A DNA stretch of 64,000 bases from assembly GCF_900176165.1 (NCBI RefSeq), contig NZ_FWWU01000009.1, forward strand, positions 1,304,501 to 1,368,500, written 5' to 3'. The DNA comes from Deinococcus hopiensis KR-140. GTDB lineage: Bacteria > Deinococcota > Deinococci > Deinococcales > Deinococcaceae. Every line of letters starts with the position of its first letter. Within the stretch, counting starts at the first letter, position 1. Shown here piece by piece: positions 55,444-63,999 of the stretch. The position numbers and the translations under genes were made by a program. Under the pieces are notes generated by a model. That model was not told where the DNA came from, did no database searches, and saw only the letters and a program-made list of their open reading frames with translations.

Positions 55444-56583
55444 ATAAATCAAGTCGTTTTTAAAGGCAAACGCACGCGTGAACTCTCTCCTGATGCTGCC
55501 GTCAGCGTCGTGGACGTATTCAAGAGCTTCCGGACTCCCACAGGCGGCGAAACAAGGGTGCTGGATGACATCGACCTCGACATTCGCCGGGGCGAGTTCT
55601 TCAGCCTCCTCGGTCCCTCGGGCTGCGGCAAGACCACCCTGCTCCGCATCCTGGCCGGCTTCGAGGCCGCCGACGCGGGTACCGTGCTGATCGGTGGCCA
55701 CGACATGACGGGCATTCCGCCCCACCGCCGTCCCGTCAATACGGTGTTTCAGAGCTACGCCCTCTTTCCGCACATGACCGTGTTTGACAACGTGGCCTTT
55801 GGGCTGCGGCAAAAGCGTGTTCCCACCGGACAACTTCGCGGGCGTGTGGGCCGGGCACTGGAAACCGTCCGAATCGGGGAACTCGCCCGCCGCCGTCCCG
55901 ATCAGCTCTCTGGTGGGCAGCGGCAACGGGTGGCCCTCGCGCGCGCCATCGTCAACGAGCCGGAAGTGCTGCTGCTCGACGAGCCCCTGTCGGCGCTGGA
56001 CCTGAAGCTCCGCAAGGAGCTTCAGGTGGAGCTGTCGGCCCTGCAAGAATCCCTGGGCATGACCTTCGTGTTCGTCACCCACGATCAGGAGGAAGCCCTC
56101 GTCATGAGTGACCGCATCGCCGTCATGAACCGGGGCCGCATTGAGCAACTGGGCCGTGCTGAGGACCTCTACGAGCGCCCCCGCACCGCCTTCGTCGCGG
56201 GCTTCCTGGGCCAGAGCAACCTCATTCCCGGCACGGTGCGGGAGTCGAGCCGTGAAGGCGCGACGGTGCAGACCGCCCACGGCCTCCTGCACACCCGTTA
56301 CGGCTCGGGCCTCCCGGCCGGGCGCGACGTGCTGCTGTCCATCCGTCCGGAAAAGCTGCGGATGGAACGCGACGAGGAAACCCAGGGCAACGAGGTTCGC
56401 GCCCGCGTGGACGACATCGTGTACACCGGGGCCGAGAACCAGTACCTGCTGGAGGCGAGCGGCGGGCAACTGGTGGCCTTTCAGCTCAACGCCGACATCG
56501 GGGCCGACGAGGACTTCGACTACGACGAGGAAGTCGCCCTGTACCTGCCGCCGGAGAACCTGGTGATTCTGGAGGAGGGATGA
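55444..56583 (+). CDS. potA: Spermidine/putrescine ABC transporter ATPase
   Basis: PotA energises polyamine import. It has Walker A (GPSGCGKTTLLRIL), the Q-loop (VFQSYALFPHMTV), the signature LSGGQRQRVALARAIV, Walker B (VLLLDEPLSALD), the H-loop (VTHDQEEAL) and a C-terminal TOBE-like regulatory region. The strict ATG/GTG start is GTG 55510, but that removes most of the first beta strand (SVVDVFKSF). Reading upstream in the same frame gives 22 more coherent codons back to an ATA at 55444, with GGAGGG seven bases before it. I therefore propose an AUA start. If wrong, the CDS begins at 55510. The operon continues with potB, potC and potD. Confidence 0.85.
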   Translation: MNQVVFKGKRTRELSPDAAVSVVDVFKSFRTPTGGETRVLDDIDLDIRRGEFFSLLGPSGCGKTTLLRILAGFEAADAGTVLIGGHDMTGIPPHRRPVNTVFQSYALFPHMTVFDNVAFGLRQKRVPTGQLRGRVGRALETVRIGELARRRPDQLSGGQRQRVALARAIVNEPEVLLLDEPLSALDLKLRKELQVELSALQESLGMTFVFVTHDQEEALVMSDRIAVMNRGRIEQLGRAEDLYERPRTAFVAGFLGQSNLIPGTVRESSREGATVQTAHGLLHTRYGSGLPAGRDVLLSIRPEKLRMERDEETQGNEVRARVDDIVYTGAENQYLLEASGGQLVAFQLNADIGADEDFDYDEEVALYLPPENLVILEEG

Positions 56584-56589
56584 GGCGGG

Positions 56590-56690
56590 GAGCGCGGTCC
56601 GCGGCGCAGAGGACCAAGTGGGGAGAGCAGAGAGTCAAAAATCCCTTTGCGCGCTGCCCTCCGCTCGCTGCGGGGCGGCCACATCGCGCG
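56590..56690 (+). repeat. Intra-operon repeat R1 between potA and potB
   Basis: A GC-rich non-coding spacer with pieces in common with R2 (57535-57625), such as CCGC-GCAGAGG-CAA and a TTTGCGCGCTGC-like block. It can fold into hairpins. It lies just after the potA stop and ends before the potB start. Confidence 0.5.
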
Positions 56691-56704
56691 GAGCGGGGCC
56701 GTCC

Positions 56705-57529
56705 ATGACCTTCCGCCGTTTCCTCACCACCCTCGGTCCAGGCACGCTGTGGCTCGGTACGTTCCTCGTCGTGCCGCTGCTGATCATGCTCGGGTACTCG
56801 CTGCTCACGCGCACCGACCTGGCGCAGGTGGGGCAGCCGATGACGCCCGAGAACTGGGCCCGGGTGTTCGGGTACGACACGCTGTTTCAGGAGTGGGTCA
56901 CGGACAACCTGCGGGTGCTGTGGCGCAGCGTGTGGCTGGCGGGCGTCAGCACCCTCCTCTGCACGTTGATGGGTTACCCGCTCGCCTTTTATATCGCCGG
57001 GCAGGCGGCCCGAAAGAAAAACCTCCTGCTGCTCCTGCTGATCATCCCTTTCTGGACCAACTTCCTCATTCGCGTGTATGCCTGGATTCTCATTTTGCGC
57101 CCCTTCGATCTGGTGCCAAGCCTGACGGCCACCTTCCTGGGGATGGTCTACGCCTTCCTGCCGTTTTTCGTGCTGCCCGTGTATTCCAGCGTGGAAAAGG
57201 TGGACTGGCGGCTCCTGGAAGCCGCGCAGGACCTCGGCGCCTCTCCGGTCCGTGCCTTTTTCGCGGGTGTGTTTCCACAGACGTTGCCGGGGCTGGTGGC
57301 GGGCATTCTCCTCACCTTCATTCCCGCCTTGGGCACCTTTGTGGTCAGCGACATTCTTGGCGGTGCGAAAACAGCCCTCATCGGCAACCTGGTGCAGAAC
57401 CAGTTCGGGCAGGCGGGCGACTGGCCCTACGGCTCGGCGCTGTCTTTCCTCCTGATGGGCGCCGTGCTGCTCGGCCTGTGGGTGTATGCGCGTGCGGCGG
57501 GACAAAAGGGGCTGGAGGAGTTGCTGTGA
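56705..57529 (+). CDS. potB: Polyamine ABC transporter permease
   Basis: The 274-residue membrane protein has six predicted helices and the inner-membrane ABC permease EAA loop: LEAAQDLGASPVRAFFAGVF, at about residues 182-201. It is typical of PotB/PotH permeases, with the early GPGTLWLGTFLVVPLLIMLG helix and FLIRVYAWILILR. The ATG at 56705 is the first in-frame start after a GC-rich spacer (R1). It works with potA, potC and potD to import spermidine or putrescine. Confidence 0.92.
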   Translation: MTFRRFLTTLGPGTLWLGTFLVVPLLIMLGYSLLTRTDLAQVGQPMTPENWARVFGYDTLFQEWVTDNLRVLWRSVWLAGVSTLLCTLMGYPLAFYIAGQAARKKNLLLLLLIIPFWTNFLIRVYAWILILRPFDLVPSLTATFLGMVYAFLPFFVLPVYSSVEKVDWRLLEAAQDLGASPVRAFFAGVFPQTLPGLVAGILLTFIPALGTFVVSDILGGAKTALIGNLVQNQFGQAGDWPYGSALSFLLMGAVLLGLWVYARAAGQKGLEELL

Positions 57530-57534
57530 GGCCC

Positions 57535-57625
57535 GATGCGCAGCGTGGGCCGCAGAGGGCAAAGGGCAGCGTGCAGAGGCCTTTTTGGCTTTCCGCACGC
57601 TGCGCGCTGCACGCTGCGCGGCGGT
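57535..57625 (+). repeat. Intra-operon repeat R2 between potB and potC
   Basis: GCAGCGTGC (57566-57574) is perfectly complementary to GCACGCTGC at 57595-57603 and again at 57609-57617, so two alternative 9-bp hairpins can form. The segment resembles R1 upstream of potB. Confidence 0.55.
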
Positions 57626-57632
57626 GGCGCCC

Positions 57633-58457
57633 ATGACCCGCCGCTCCCACCCCCTCCTCTCGGCCTGGGCGTGGCTCGTGTACGCCTTTCTGTATCTGCC
57701 TATCCTGGTGCTGATCGTGTTTTCGTTCAACGACAGCCGATTTGGGGCCAACTGGCAAGGTTTCACGTTGAAGTGGTATTCGGTATTGGCCGGGCGGGCG
57801 GACGTGCGGGCCGCACTCGGAAACACGCTGCTCGTCGCGTTGGGCAGCACCCTGATCAGTACGGTGCTGGGCACCCTCGTCGGTCTGGGGCTGTGGCGGT
57901 ATTCGTTCCGCTTTCGCGCGCCGCTGACCTTTCTGCTGGTGCTGCCCATCGTCTTGCCGGACGTGGTGATGGGCGTGGGCCTGCTGATGTTCTACGCCCT
58001 GTTGCGGGGGCTGCTGGAACACGCCGGGTGGACCTTCGAGAACGGGTTCTGGACGGTCATGCTCGCGCACGTCACCTTTCAGATCAGCTACGTGGCCCTC
58101 ACCGTACGCTCGCGGTTGGCGGGCTACGGCCCTGAGCTGGAGGAAGCGGCGCGTGACCTGGGCGCGACGGGGCTGGGCTCCTTCCTGCAGGTCGTGTTGC
58201 CCCTCGCGTGGCCGGGCGTGCTGGCAGGGGCGCTGCTCGCCTTTACCCTCAGCCTGGACGACTTCGTTGTCACGTACTTCACGAGCGGCTCTGGCTTTCG
58301 CACGCTGCCCGTGTTGATCTACACGTCGGTCAAGCGTGGGGTCACGCCGGACATCAACGCCCTCAGCACCCTGCTCGTGCTGTTTACCGTCGTGGCGCTG
58401 CTCGTCGGAAACGTCCTGCTGCGCACGCGCCCCTCCATGCGGCAGGAAGAGCCGTGA
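57633..58457 (+). CDS. potC: Polyamine ABC transporter permease
   Basis: The 274-residue membrane protein is the second permease. It has an early helix (AWLVYAFLYLPILVLIVFSF), a typical FNDSRFG loop, six helices and the EAA loop LEEAARDLGATGLGSFLQVV at about residues 168-187. LSLDDFVVTYFTSGSGFRTL near the end is the PotC/PotI family signature. Its GTGA stop/start overlap links it to potD. With PotB it forms the translocation pore. Confidence 0.93.
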   Translation: MTRRSHPLLSAWAWLVYAFLYLPILVLIVFSFNDSRFGANWQGFTLKWYSVLAGRADVRAALGNTLLVALGSTLISTVLGTLVGLGLWRYSFRFRAPLTFLLVLPIVLPDVVMGVGLLMFYALLRGLLEHAGWTFENGFWTVMLAHVTFQISYVALTVRSRLAGYGPELEEAARDLGATGLGSFLQVVLPLAWPGVLAGALLAFTLSLDDFVVTYFTSGSGFRTLPVLIYTSVKRGVTPDINALSTLLVLFTVVALLVGNVLLRTRPSMRQEEP

Positions 58458-59560
58458 AGCGCGCCGTTCTGCTGTTGGCCGTTCTCCTGATGGCCTGCCA
58501 CCGCATCGAGAAAAAGGACACCGCCGCCGAGGGCAACGGCACCACCACGCCCGCGCCCACGGTACGCAACGACGGGCGGACCCTGCGAATCTTTATGTGG
58601 TCCGACTACATCGATCCGGAGACCGTGAAGGCGTTCGAGAAGCGCGAGGGCGTGCGCGTCATCATCGACACCTTTGAGAGCAATGAGGCCATGCTCGCCA
58701 AGTTACAGGGCGGCGGGGCAAGCTACGACCTGGTAACGCCCAGCAATTACGTGGTGCAGACGATGGTTCGCGCGCGACTCCTCCAGCCCATGCGGGGGCG
58801 CGAGACGCTGAAGAACTTCGGCAACATTGCCGCCGGATTCCTGAACCCCAACTTCGATCCGGGCAACACCTACACCGTTCCCTATCAGTACGCCGCGACG
58901 GGCCTGGCCTACAACGCTGGGCGCTATGCGCCGACCGAGGAAAGCTGGAAACTCATTTTCGGCCCCGAGGACAAGGTGCGCTTCGCCCTCCTCGACGATC
59001 CACGCGAAGTCATTGGCGCGGCCCTCAAGTACCTGGGGTACAGCGTGAACAGCACCCGGGTGGAGGAACTGCGCGCCGCCCGGGATCTGCTGCGCAGAGC
59101 CGTCGCCAAGAAGGGGTTCGAGTCCTTCAGCGGAGGCCCTGAGATTCGCAACAAGCTGCTTGCCCGGCGTCTGGATCTGGGACAGATTTATGTGGGAGAC
59201 CTGCTTCAGGGCGCCTCAGAGGATCCGGACCTCAAGGTCTTCCTGCCCCGTGAGGGCACCACCATCAGTACGGACACGCTGGTGCTCCTGCGCGGCAGCC
59301 CCAACCCGGCGCTCGCCCGCCGCTTCGTGGACCATGTGCTTGATCCGCAGGTCAGCGCCGCCATCAGCAACTACACCTTCTATGGCAACCCCAACCGCGC
59401 CGCCGCGCCTCTGCTCGATCCCTTCCTCAGGGGGCAAAAAGCGTTCAACCCCAGTCAGGAGGAACTCAAGTCGGGCCGGGTGGAGTTCATCAACGAGCTG
59501 CCGAGGGGCCGCACGCCGCGCCTGTATGACCGCATTTGGACCGAGCTGAAAAGCCGCTGA
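58454..59560 (+). CDS. potD: Polyamine-binding lipoprotein
   Basis: PotD is the extracytoplasmic binding protein. The 368-residue precursor begins at GTG 58454, overlapping the potC stop. It has a lipoprotein signal with the lipobox LMAC (Cys at about residue 14), which anchors it in the membrane. Family landmarks are LRIFMWSDYIDPETVKAFEK, DTFESNEAMLAKLQGG, YDLVTPSNYVVQTM and VPYQYAATGLAYNAG. Polyamine-contact residues such as W and Y in MWSDYI are present. Whether it prefers spermidine or putrescine cannot be told. Confidence 0.93.
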   Translation: MKRAVLLLAVLLMACHRIEKKDTAAEGNGTTTPAPTVRNDGRTLRIFMWSDYIDPETVKAFEKREGVRVIIDTFESNEAMLAKLQGGGASYDLVTPSNYVVQTMVRARLLQPMRGRETLKNFGNIAAGFLNPNFDPGNTYTVPYQYAATGLAYNAGRYAPTEESWKLIFGPEDKVRFALLDDPREVIGAALKYLGYSVNSTRVEELRAARDLLRRAVAKKGFESFSGGPEIRNKLLARRLDLGQIYVGDLLQGASEDPDLKVFLPREGTTISTDTLVLLRGSPNPALARRFVDHVLDPQVSAAISNYTFYGNPNRAAAPLLDPFLRGQKAFNPSQEELKSGRVEFINELPRGRTPRLYDRIWTELKSR

Positions 59561-59606
59561 AGGCCCGGGCTGGAACCGGAGTGCGTTGAGCTGCGTACTG
59601 CCCTGC

Positions 59607-59810
59607 ATGCCCACCCTGCTTCCCCACCGCCGCACGCCGCTTCCGCTTATCGCCGGGCTTCTGACCGTGGTGCTGGCCGTCTCGGCGTATGGGTTGTTGC
59701 TGGCCGCTCAGCCACATCGGGCGGCCGGCAAGACTTTTCCCGGTCCCTGCCCACGCGCGGGCACGGCGCCCATGCCCGTAGCGTGCGTGCCGGAGCCGCC
59801 GAACAAATGA
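59607..59810 (+). CDS. Small single-pass membrane protein
   Basis: This 67-residue product begins at ATG 59607 and has one clear membrane helix (PLPLIAGLLTVVLAVSAYGL, about 12-35). A short Cys/Pro-rich tail follows (PCPRAGTAPMPVACVPEPPN). I do not recognise it. Its length and composition suit a small membrane or exported protein. An upstream in-frame ATG at 59586 is less likely, since it lies close to the potD stop. It converges with a leftward terminator at 59816-59837. It is a real gene only if expression or conservation confirms it. Confidence 0.45.
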   Translation: MPTLLPHRRTPLPLIAGLLTVVLAVSAYGLLLAAQPHRAAGKTFPGPCPRAGTAPMPVACVPEPPNK

Positions 59811-59815
59811 AAAGC

Positions 59816-59837
59816 CCCTCTCCGCTGTGGAAGAGGG
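59816..59837 (-). terminator. Hairpin for the small leftward gene after PhoX
   Basis: CCCTCT (59816-59821) pairs with AGAGGG (59832-59837). On the minus strand it is followed by GCTTTT, so it is placed and shaped to terminate leftward transcription from 59913. Confidence 0.5.
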
Positions 59838-59912
59838 CGCGGCCCAAGATGGGGGTGACGGGTACAGCCCGCGCAGGGGGACCCGCGCCAGCCCCACGCT
59901 TCCAAGCCGCTC

Positions 59913-60239
59913 TCAGTCCGGCAAATTGACAGGTCGCGCGCAGTCCAGCCAGCCCCAGTCCCGCAGGTAGGCGCGAAATTCGGTCAGCAACTCGGCGGCG
60001 TCTTCGTGCTCCGCCCCCTCCAGCGAGCGCCTCCACTGCTCGCCGGTCAGTTGGGTATAGGCGAGCAGTGGGGCTGAAGCGCCCAGGTAAGCATCCAGCG
60101 ATTCCAACAGCGTCTCCCAGCGGGCACGTTTCCAGGGCTTTTGCCGGGTGACCTCGTTCAGAAAATCGTCGGCCGCGTATTCCAGCAGCACCGGGCGGCC
60201 AACGATGGGCGGAGCCTTGCGTCCGGGCAGTGTGCTCAC
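59913..60239 (-). CDS. Small hypothetical protein coupled to PhoX gene
   Basis: The 108-residue protein is soluble and helical (FLNEVTRQKPWKRARWETLL, LLTEFRAYLRDWGWLD), with no signal peptide or membrane segment. The GTG at 60239 overlaps the PhoX stop (GTGA), so it is translated from the same message; an ATG at 60251 inside phoX is less likely. I do not recognise a family. Its consistent pairing with a phosphatase would suggest a role in phosphate metabolism, but that is only context. Confidence 0.7.
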   Translation of the reverse strand: MSTLPGRKAPPIVGRPVLLEYAADDFLNEVTRQKPWKRARWETLLESLDAYLGASAPLLAYTQLTGEQWRRSLEGAEHEDAAELLTEFRAYLRDWGWLDCARPVNLPD

Positions 60240-61939
60240 GCCCGCTCCCAACCGGGGAAGCCCTCAATGGCGACCAGGGTGGGGCGCGGAATGTTCGTGC
60301 CGGGCTTGGCGGCGAAGTTCGAGCGCAGCTTGTCCAGCCCCTCGCTGTCCTCACCGGGGTGCTGCACCGACACGAACAACGTCTTGCCGTCGGGGGACCA
60401 CACCGGGCCCGTCAGTTCGGCGTCTACCGGGCCGACGGCAAAGCGGTAGGCGCGGCCCGCGTTCGGCCCTTCAGTGGGAAAGAAGAACATCGCGTTGTTG
60501 CCGTGGTACGCCTTGATGGGGTTGGTACTCAGATCCGAGTTGTCGGTCACCATCCACAGGTTGCCGTGCGGGTCGAACACGAGGTTATCGGGGCTGGCAA
60601 AACCGCTCTGCGGCCCGCCCACCGCGAACACCTCCCACAGGAACGTGCCGGCCCCCGCGTCGCCGCCGTCCTCGCGGAACTTGATGATCTGGCCAAAGTA
60701 GTTGCCGTGCTTGGCGTTGTTCGTCAGCGAGATGTAGACCTCGCCCGTCTTGGGGTGAATTTCGATGTCCTCGGGGCGGTCCACCGGCGTGCCGCCCACC
60801 GCGAGGGCCGAGGCGCGGGCGTCGGCGAGCACGTCGGCTTGGTTGGCGAACAGCGGCTTGCCGTCGGTGCCCTTGGCTTCCTTCAGCTTGGCGTTCTTGT
60901 CAAAATCCAGCAAGGTCCAGCTGCCGTTGCCGAAGTTCGCCACGTACAGGTCGCCCTCGGTCAGCAGGTCGCGGTTGGCGTTGCGGTCGGCGGGATCGTA
61001 CTTGCCCCGGCTGACGAACTTGTACACGCACGAGTCCTGCATATCGTCGCCCATGTAGCCCACAACGCGGCCGTCTTTGGTAAGCGTTACGGCCACATTC
61101 TCGTGGCGGAAGCGGCCCATCGCGGTGCGTTTTTTGGGCGTCCAGGTTGGGTCAAAGGGGTCGATCTCGGTCACCCAGCCCTGGTGCATCGGCTCGTAGC
61201 CGCTGCCCGCCCAGCTCTTGGTATAGCCGTCCACGTTCTCCTCGCAGGTCAGCAGGGTGCCCCACGGTGTCTGGCCGCCCGAGCAGTTGCCAACGGTGCC
61301 CTTCACCATCGTCGCGCCCTTCACGGCGGCGGTACCGCGCACGGGGCCGGTCAGTTCGATGTCCGTCAGGGCGTCGATGCGGCGGTTGCGCGGATCGACC
61401 ACCACTTTCCAGGTCCCGCCTTCCTTGCGGACACGCACCACACTGACGCCCATGGCGCGCATTTCGGCTTCGATCTGCGCGGGCGTGCGGTCCTTGGTGT
61501 TGCCACCCACGAACAGCGGGTTTACGTACTCGTGGTTGATGGTGAGCAGTGCGTCGGTGCTGCTGCGCCCACCCGTCAGCATATCGGTGGGAAAGAAGCC
61601 GACGTAGTCGTGGTTGAAGCCGAGTTCTCGACCATCCGCCGTGAACACTTCGCCCCACGGGGCCACCACCTGAAAGCGGTAGCGCTCGGGCAGCGTCATG
61701 GTATCGGCGTTGCCAGGGTCGATGGGCCGGAAGGGCGGCGTGGTGCGGGGATCGCTGCTCGCCGCATTGACCGGTCCGCCGTTGTTGGCGGCCGCCTGCG
61801 CGCCGCTGAAGGTAAAGGGGAGTGCTGTCGCGGCGGCCGCCGCCGTGCCCACTGCGCCCCGCCGCGTAATCTGCCGGTCCAGCAGCCTGTGCCAGAAGCT
61901 CTGTTGCGCTCGGTCCTGCGTTTGCGTCATGCGGGTCAT
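60236..61939 (-). CDS. Tat-exported PhoX-type alkaline phosphatase
   Basis: The 567-residue protein has a twin-arginine signal (QITRRGAVGTAAAAATALPF, about 23-42). The PhoX/DUF839 propeller domains carry the iron/calcium-binding acidic and cysteine motifs: LTINHEYVN, GTVGNCSGGQTPWGTLLTCE (two Cys), RFRHENVAVT, YMGDDMQDSCVYKFV, DRPEDIEIHPKTGEVY and ASPDNLVFDPHGNLWMVTDN. PhoX hydrolyses phosphate monoesters outside the cell using Fe and Ca, usually under phosphate limitation. I could not find a clear Pho box. A small gene overlaps its stop. The ATG at 61939 is the first reasonable start. Confidence 0.92.
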   Translation of the reverse strand: MTRMTQTQDRAQQSFWHRLLDRQITRRGAVGTAAAAATALPFTFSGAQAAANNGGPVNAASSDPRTTPPFRPIDPGNADTMTLPERYRFQVVAPWGEVFTADGRELGFNHDYVGFFPTDMLTGGRSSTDALLTINHEYVNPLFVGGNTKDRTPAQIEAEMRAMGVSVVRVRKEGGTWKVVVDPRNRRIDALTDIELTGPVRGTAAVKGATMVKGTVGNCSGGQTPWGTLLTCEENVDGYTKSWAGSGYEPMHQGWVTEIDPFDPTWTPKKRTAMGRFRHENVAVTLTKDGRVVGYMGDDMQDSCVYKFVSRGKYDPADRNANRDLLTEGDLYVANFGNGSWTLLDFDKNAKLKEAKGTDGKPLFANQADVLADARASALAVGGTPVDRPEDIEIHPKTGEVYISLTNNAKHGNYFGQIIKFREDGGDAGAGTFLWEVFAVGGPQSGFASPDNLVFDPHGNLWMVTDNSDLSTNPIKAYHGNNAMFFFPTEGPNAGRAYRFAVGPVDAELTGPVWSPDGKTLFVSVQHPGEDSEGLDKLRSNFAAKPGTNIPRPTLVAIEGFPGWERA

Positions 61940-62029
61940 GGTGCGTGCGGTACGTCACCCGCCTTTCAGCGGGAGGTGAGCGGAACGTCAAGCCTTCAAC
62001 GTCTCTTTAGTGCGTCCGCACAGCTTCCG

Positions 62030-62434
62030 TCATCTCTCCGTCACGGTATGTCCAGCGCTGCGCAAGGCCTGCAGCGCTTCTGCCAGCCGTTGCGCCTTGA
62101 CGAGCACGTAGTCCGTATCAAAGGTGGACAGCGCGAAGATGCCCACGCCTGCACCGCGCAGCGGAACCAGCACGGCCGACAAAACTCCGGTCAGGTGAAA
62201 GGGAAAGGGCCCGTGCAGCTGGAGGGCCGCCCACCCGTTTTCGGCCTGCACGTCCGCCGGAATGCGGGCGCTCTCGGTCACCACGCTGATCTCGCCCGGC
62301 GCACCGACGATGGCCCACAGCTTGCCGGAGGCCGCCCACACGGGGAGGGGAGCGGAGGGTGGCAACTGCGCGACGCTGTACTCGCCAGGCAAGACGGAAA
62401 GGGTCAGGGAGGAAACGGAAGTCACGCTATTCAT
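62030..62434 (-). CDS. ACT-domain-like regulatory protein
   Basis: The 134-residue protein has the form of a stand-alone tandem ACT-like protein. Recognisable are the strand-helix pattern near GEYSVAQLPPSAPLPVWAAS, ISVVTESARIPADVQAENGW and, in the second half, PFPFHLTGVLSAVLVPLRGA then GVGIFALSTFDTDYVLVKAQ. These resemble the YkkB/ACT-7 type. ACT domains bind small ligands such as amino acids, but none is indicated here. The upstream open extension (to 62674) is GC-rich and not protein-like, so ATG 62434 is used. It diverges from spoVS. Confidence 0.75.
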   Translation of the reverse strand: MNSVTSVSSLTLSVLPGEYSVAQLPPSAPLPVWAASGKLWAIVGAPGEISVVTESARIPADVQAENGWAALQLHGPFPFHLTGVLSAVLVPLRGAGVGIFALSTFDTDYVLVKAQRLAEALQALRSAGHTVTER

Positions 62435-62513
62435 GAAAGCAGATTCAGGGGTCGCCCTCACCCGGCCCATTGCCCTGCCTTCTCTCAGCGCGTAGATTAG
62501 AAGCATTAACCTC

Positions 62514-62801
62514 ATGGACATTTCTCCTCCGGTCGAGACGCTCCGCGTGTCCGGCAAGTCGCGGCCCAACGCGGTGGCCGGCGCGATCGCCGGCCTGATC
62601 CGTTCGCAGGGCCGGGCCGAGGTGCACGCCATCGGCCCCGCTGCCGTCAACCAGGCAGTCAAGGCGCTCGCCATCGCCCGGGGCTACCTGGAGGGCGACG
62701 GCCTGGACCTCACCGTACAGCCTGCTTTTTTCAAGCTGGAGGTGGCCGACGAGGAACGCACCGCCATGACATTCAGCGTGCGCCGCGCTCCGCCCCTTTG
62801 A
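62514..62801 (+). CDS. spoVS: SpoVS-like small protein
   Basis: The 95-residue protein matches the SpoVS family: VETLRVSGKSRPNAVAGAIA, the VHAIGPAAVNQAVKALAIAR motif and the PAFFKLEVADEERTAMTFSV end. In Bacillus this family affects spore coat and septum events, while Thermus and Deinococcus have it without sporulation. It forms an Alba-like fold and may bind nucleic acids. The N-terminus is short (MDISPP). No ribosome-binding site is strong; an AT-rich patch (TAGATTAG) lies about 20 bases upstream. Confidence 0.9.
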   Translation: MDISPPVETLRVSGKSRPNAVAGAIAGLIRSQGRAEVHAIGPAAVNQAVKALAIARGYLEGDGLDLTVQPAFFKLEVADEERTAMTFSVRRAPPL

Positions 62802-62883
62802 GGGACTGTGCCTGAAGCCCCTTAGAACATCACCTCATCAGACTTGAGTGTAGGACACTAAACTTTGGACAGGAGGAACCCCC

Positions 62884-63564
62884 GTGTTTTTCGGTCCATA
62901 CACCCCCCTGATCCTGATTCTCTTCGTGGCCTCGCTGCTGGTGCAGGGCTACCTCAGCCGCACCTATGGGCGCTGGAGCCAGGTGCGCAACTCCCGGAAC
63001 CTTACCGGAGCGGAACTCGCACGGCAGATGCTGGACGAGAACGGCCTCACGAACGTGCCGGTGCAGATGGTCCCCGGCGCCCTGAATGACCACTACGATC
63101 CCATCCGCAAGGCGGTCAACCTCTCCGAGAGCAACTTCAGTGCGCCGAGTGTGGGTGCCCTGGCCGTCGCCGCGCACGAGGTGGGGCACGCCCTGCAGGA
63201 CAAGGTGCGTATGCCTGCCCTCGCCCTGCGCGGACGCCTGGCCCTGCCGCTGAGTCTGGGAATGAACTTCGCGCCGTGGCTGCTCCTGATCGGCGTCATG
63301 GTGCACCTCAGCAGTCTGGTCTGGCTGGGCGTGGTGTTGTTTGCCGCCGCCCTGCTGTTTCACCTCGTCACCCTGCCCGTCGAATTCGATGCCAGCCGCC
63401 GCGCGCTGGTCTACCTCAATGGGCGCGGCTATGTGGCCGGCCAGGAAGCCCAGGGCGCCCGCGCTGTGCTGACTGCCGCTGCCCTGACCTACGTCGTGGG
63501 CTTTGCAATGGCCCTCGCGCAGCTGCTGAACGTGCTGGGGATCGCGCGGAGTCAGGACGATTGA
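62884..63564 (+). CDS. Membrane zinc metallopeptidase (YugP/PF04298-like)
   Basis: The 226-residue protein has an N-terminal membrane helix (about 5-25). The short zinc-peptidase motif is HEVGH (about 98-102) in VAAHEVGHALQDK, then hydrophobic segments (about 118-160, 190-215) and a later FDASRRALVYL region that is family-typical. The family is unrelated in sequence to M48 but shares the HExxH logic. AGGAGGA precedes the GTG at 62884, which fixes this start. It ends at a bidirectional terminator. Confidence 0.9.
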   Translation: MFFGPYTPLILILFVASLLVQGYLSRTYGRWSQVRNSRNLTGAELARQMLDENGLTNVPVQMVPGALNDHYDPIRKAVNLSESNFSAPSVGALAVAAHEVGHALQDKVRMPALALRGRLALPLSLGMNFAPWLLLIGVMVHLSSLVWLGVVLFAAALLFHLVTLPVEFDASRRALVYLNGRGYVAGQEAQGARAVLTAAALTYVVGFAMALAQLLNVLGIARSQDD

Positions 63565-63589
63565 GGAAGCGGTCAGCAAAAACAGGAAG

Positions 63590-63615
63590 GCCCCAGCGTT
63601 GCGCCGGGGCTTTTT
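63590..63615 (+). terminator. Bidirectional Rho-independent terminator
   Basis: A GCCCC/GGGGC stem with an inner GCG/CGC pair closes a TTG-like loop, and TTTTT follows at 63611-63615. A T-run also follows on the minus strand, so it serves both converging genes. Confidence 0.8.
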
Positions 63616-63636
63616 CGTGCTGGCGACTGGCCGCTC

Positions 63637-63999
<363 letters not shown>

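Noticed and set aside
60230..62500. A 756-codon plus-strand open frame across phoX
   Set aside because: It is antisense to PhoX, has no recognisable domain and no ribosome-binding site; its length comes only from high GC.
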